From: Pseudomonas putida
GTDB lineage: Bacteria; Pseudomonadota; Gammaproteobacteria; Pseudomonadales; Pseudomonadaceae
Reading direction: 5' to 3'
DNA length: 64,000 bases
NCBI RefSeq assembly: GCF_030159595.1
Contig: NZ_BSKJ01000011.1
Coordinates: 62,001 to 126,000, forward strand
In this document: positions 63,317 to 64,000 of the stretch, one piece after another
Layout of the letters: each line of letters begins with the position of its first letter
Position numbering within the stretch: position 1 is the first letter of the stretch
Notes under the pieces: model-generated
Seen by the model: the letters and a program-made list of their open reading frames with translations, nothing else
Database searches by the model: none
Told to the model about the DNA's origin: nothing
Position numbers and translations under genes: made by a program

Positions 63317-63874
63317 GTGACTATCTCACCGTCCCCCATCGGCCCGATGCTCAGGCACTGGCGCATGCTGAACCGGGTCAAGCAACTGCACGCTGCGCAG
63401 ATGTTCGGGGTGTGCCAGTCCACCATTTCCCGCTGGGAATCTGGCGTTCAGGACGCCGAGCCGGAACAGCGCGCCCGTATCGAAGCCTTGCTCAAGGCCC
63501 GCCTCAGCAGCGCTGCCGACCATGCACTGGCGCGGCTTGTATCGGGCAACGCGCAGCCTGTACACCTGGTGTGCGACCTCACCCACCGCCTGTTGGCGTG
63601 CTCAGTCCCACGCGAAGCCGAGTTCCACATCCCGGTCAGCGAACTGCTGGGCGTTTCGCTGTGGCCCTTCGCTACAGAGGAAATCGCCAATCAGGAACAG
63701 CGCCTGGCCGAGTTGGGCTGGCGAGATAACCTGACCTCCCCGGCACTGGAGTTCGCCACTGGCACGAACGGCTCTGCGGTGGTACCCATCCAGCACAGCC
63801 TGTGCCGCTGGACACGGTTAACCCTCTCGGATGGCTCGACTGCCCGACTGGTCGAAACACTCGCGCATATTTAA
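63317..63874 (+). CDS. XRE-family regulator with C-terminal sensor-like domain
   Basis: This 185-aa protein has an N-terminal XRE helix-turn-helix (PMLRHWRMLNRVKQLHAAQ, then CQSTISRWESGVQD) and a C-terminal part of about 115 residues whose layout (SAADHALARLVSGN ... VHLVCDLTHRLLACS ... LPLWP-like) resembles a PAS-like ligand sensor. This is inference from pattern only. The start is GTG at 63317, with GGAGG 7 bases upstream. The ATG at 63245 is in a region with no ribosome site. It follows the npp operon by 82 bases and may be separately transcribed. Its target is unknown. Confidence 0.78.
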   Translation: MTISPSPIGPMLRHWRMLNRVKQLHAAQMFGVCQSTISRWESGVQDAEPEQRARIEALLKARLSSAADHALARLVSGNAQPVHLVCDLTHRLLACSVPREAEFHIPVSELLGVSLWPFATEEIANQEQRLAELGWRDNLTSPALEFATGTNGSAVVPIQHSLCRWTRLTLSDGSTARLVETLAHI

Positions 63875-63938
63875 TGCGTGGACGCAGGCAAGCACCACGT
63901 CGAAGATCCACCTCTGCAATAGCCAGAGGTCACTCACC

Positions 63939-64000
63939 GTGTCAGATCACAACCTTCATGGAAAACTCGAATTCCTGCGCCAGGCCGAAAAGCTCAAGAG
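63939..64000 (+). CDS. Start of a probable HD-domain phosphohydrolase (runs off the window)
   Basis: A GTG at 63939 begins an open frame (VSDHNLHGKLEFLRQAEKLK) that continues to the edge. The phrase EFLRQAEKLK resembles the N-terminus of HD-domain nucleotidases of the YfbR type, as I recall them. AGAGGT lies 10 bases upstream. Only 20 codons are visible, so the family call is tentative and the HD motif itself is outside the window. Confidence 0.45.
   Translation, partial: MSDHNLHGKLEFLRQAEKLK

Overview
The window is GC-rich and densely coded, and it matches the chromosome of a fluorescent pseudomonad of the Pseudomonas putida group. The evidence is a gacA-uvrC-pgsA-tRNA-Gly block with a TTG-initiated gacA, a complete 13-gene nuo operon with fused nuoCD, a second EF-G gene outside the str operon, a ChrR flavin reductase that looks very close to the P. 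putida protein, P. putida-type REP sequences, and a block (ldcA, dnaQ, rnhA, methyltransferase, gloB, mltD, nppA1A2BCD) in the gene order I recall for P. aeruginosa. These identifications come from remembered family features, not from a search.

Region by region. 1-6.8 kb is a catabolic island on the minus strand: an MHS-type MFS transporter, a class II aldolase, a GhrA-like D-2-hydroxyacid dehydrogenase, an M20 carbamoylase/ureidase and a second MFS transporter. A LysR gene diverges from it, with twin inverted-repeat operators between. 7.0-8.3 kb is a periplasmic broad-spectrum racemase. 8.4-11.7 kb is tRNA-Gly, pgsA, uvrC and gacA. 11.7-16.1 kb holds an XRE regulator, a GNAT, a DUF488 protein, a Pit phosphate transporter, a GST and a thioesterase. 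16.1-20.1 kb is a GABA module (gabP, LysR, gabT). 20.1-25.7 kb contains two hypotheticals, the second EF-G, a SulP transporter and an orphan secretin-like protein. 26.2-28.4 kb has aceA and a YhhN-family gene.

28.75-43.7 kb is the nuo operon for respiratory complex I, preceded by an AT-rich leader with a near-consensus Fur box and closed by a strong terminator. 43.8-45.6 kb is a remnant of a P2-like prophage: an Ogr-type zinc finger, a CI-type repressor, and a LuxR-type HTH fragment in line with a truncated head-completion gene and a holin. 45.8-48.5 kb has a TonB-dependent receptor and ChrR. 48.7-64 kb has lysine decarboxylase, a REP pair, dnaQ, rnhA, a methyltransferase, gloB, mltD, the five-gene npp peptide ABC transporter, an XRE regulator and the start of a probable HD-domain protein.

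Most of the window is ordinary core genome. The parts most worth a second look are the ureidase/aldolase island with its paired LysR operators, the Fur-like site ahead of complex I, the eroded P2 module with its LuxR-type regulator, and the orphan secretin with its palindromic promoter.
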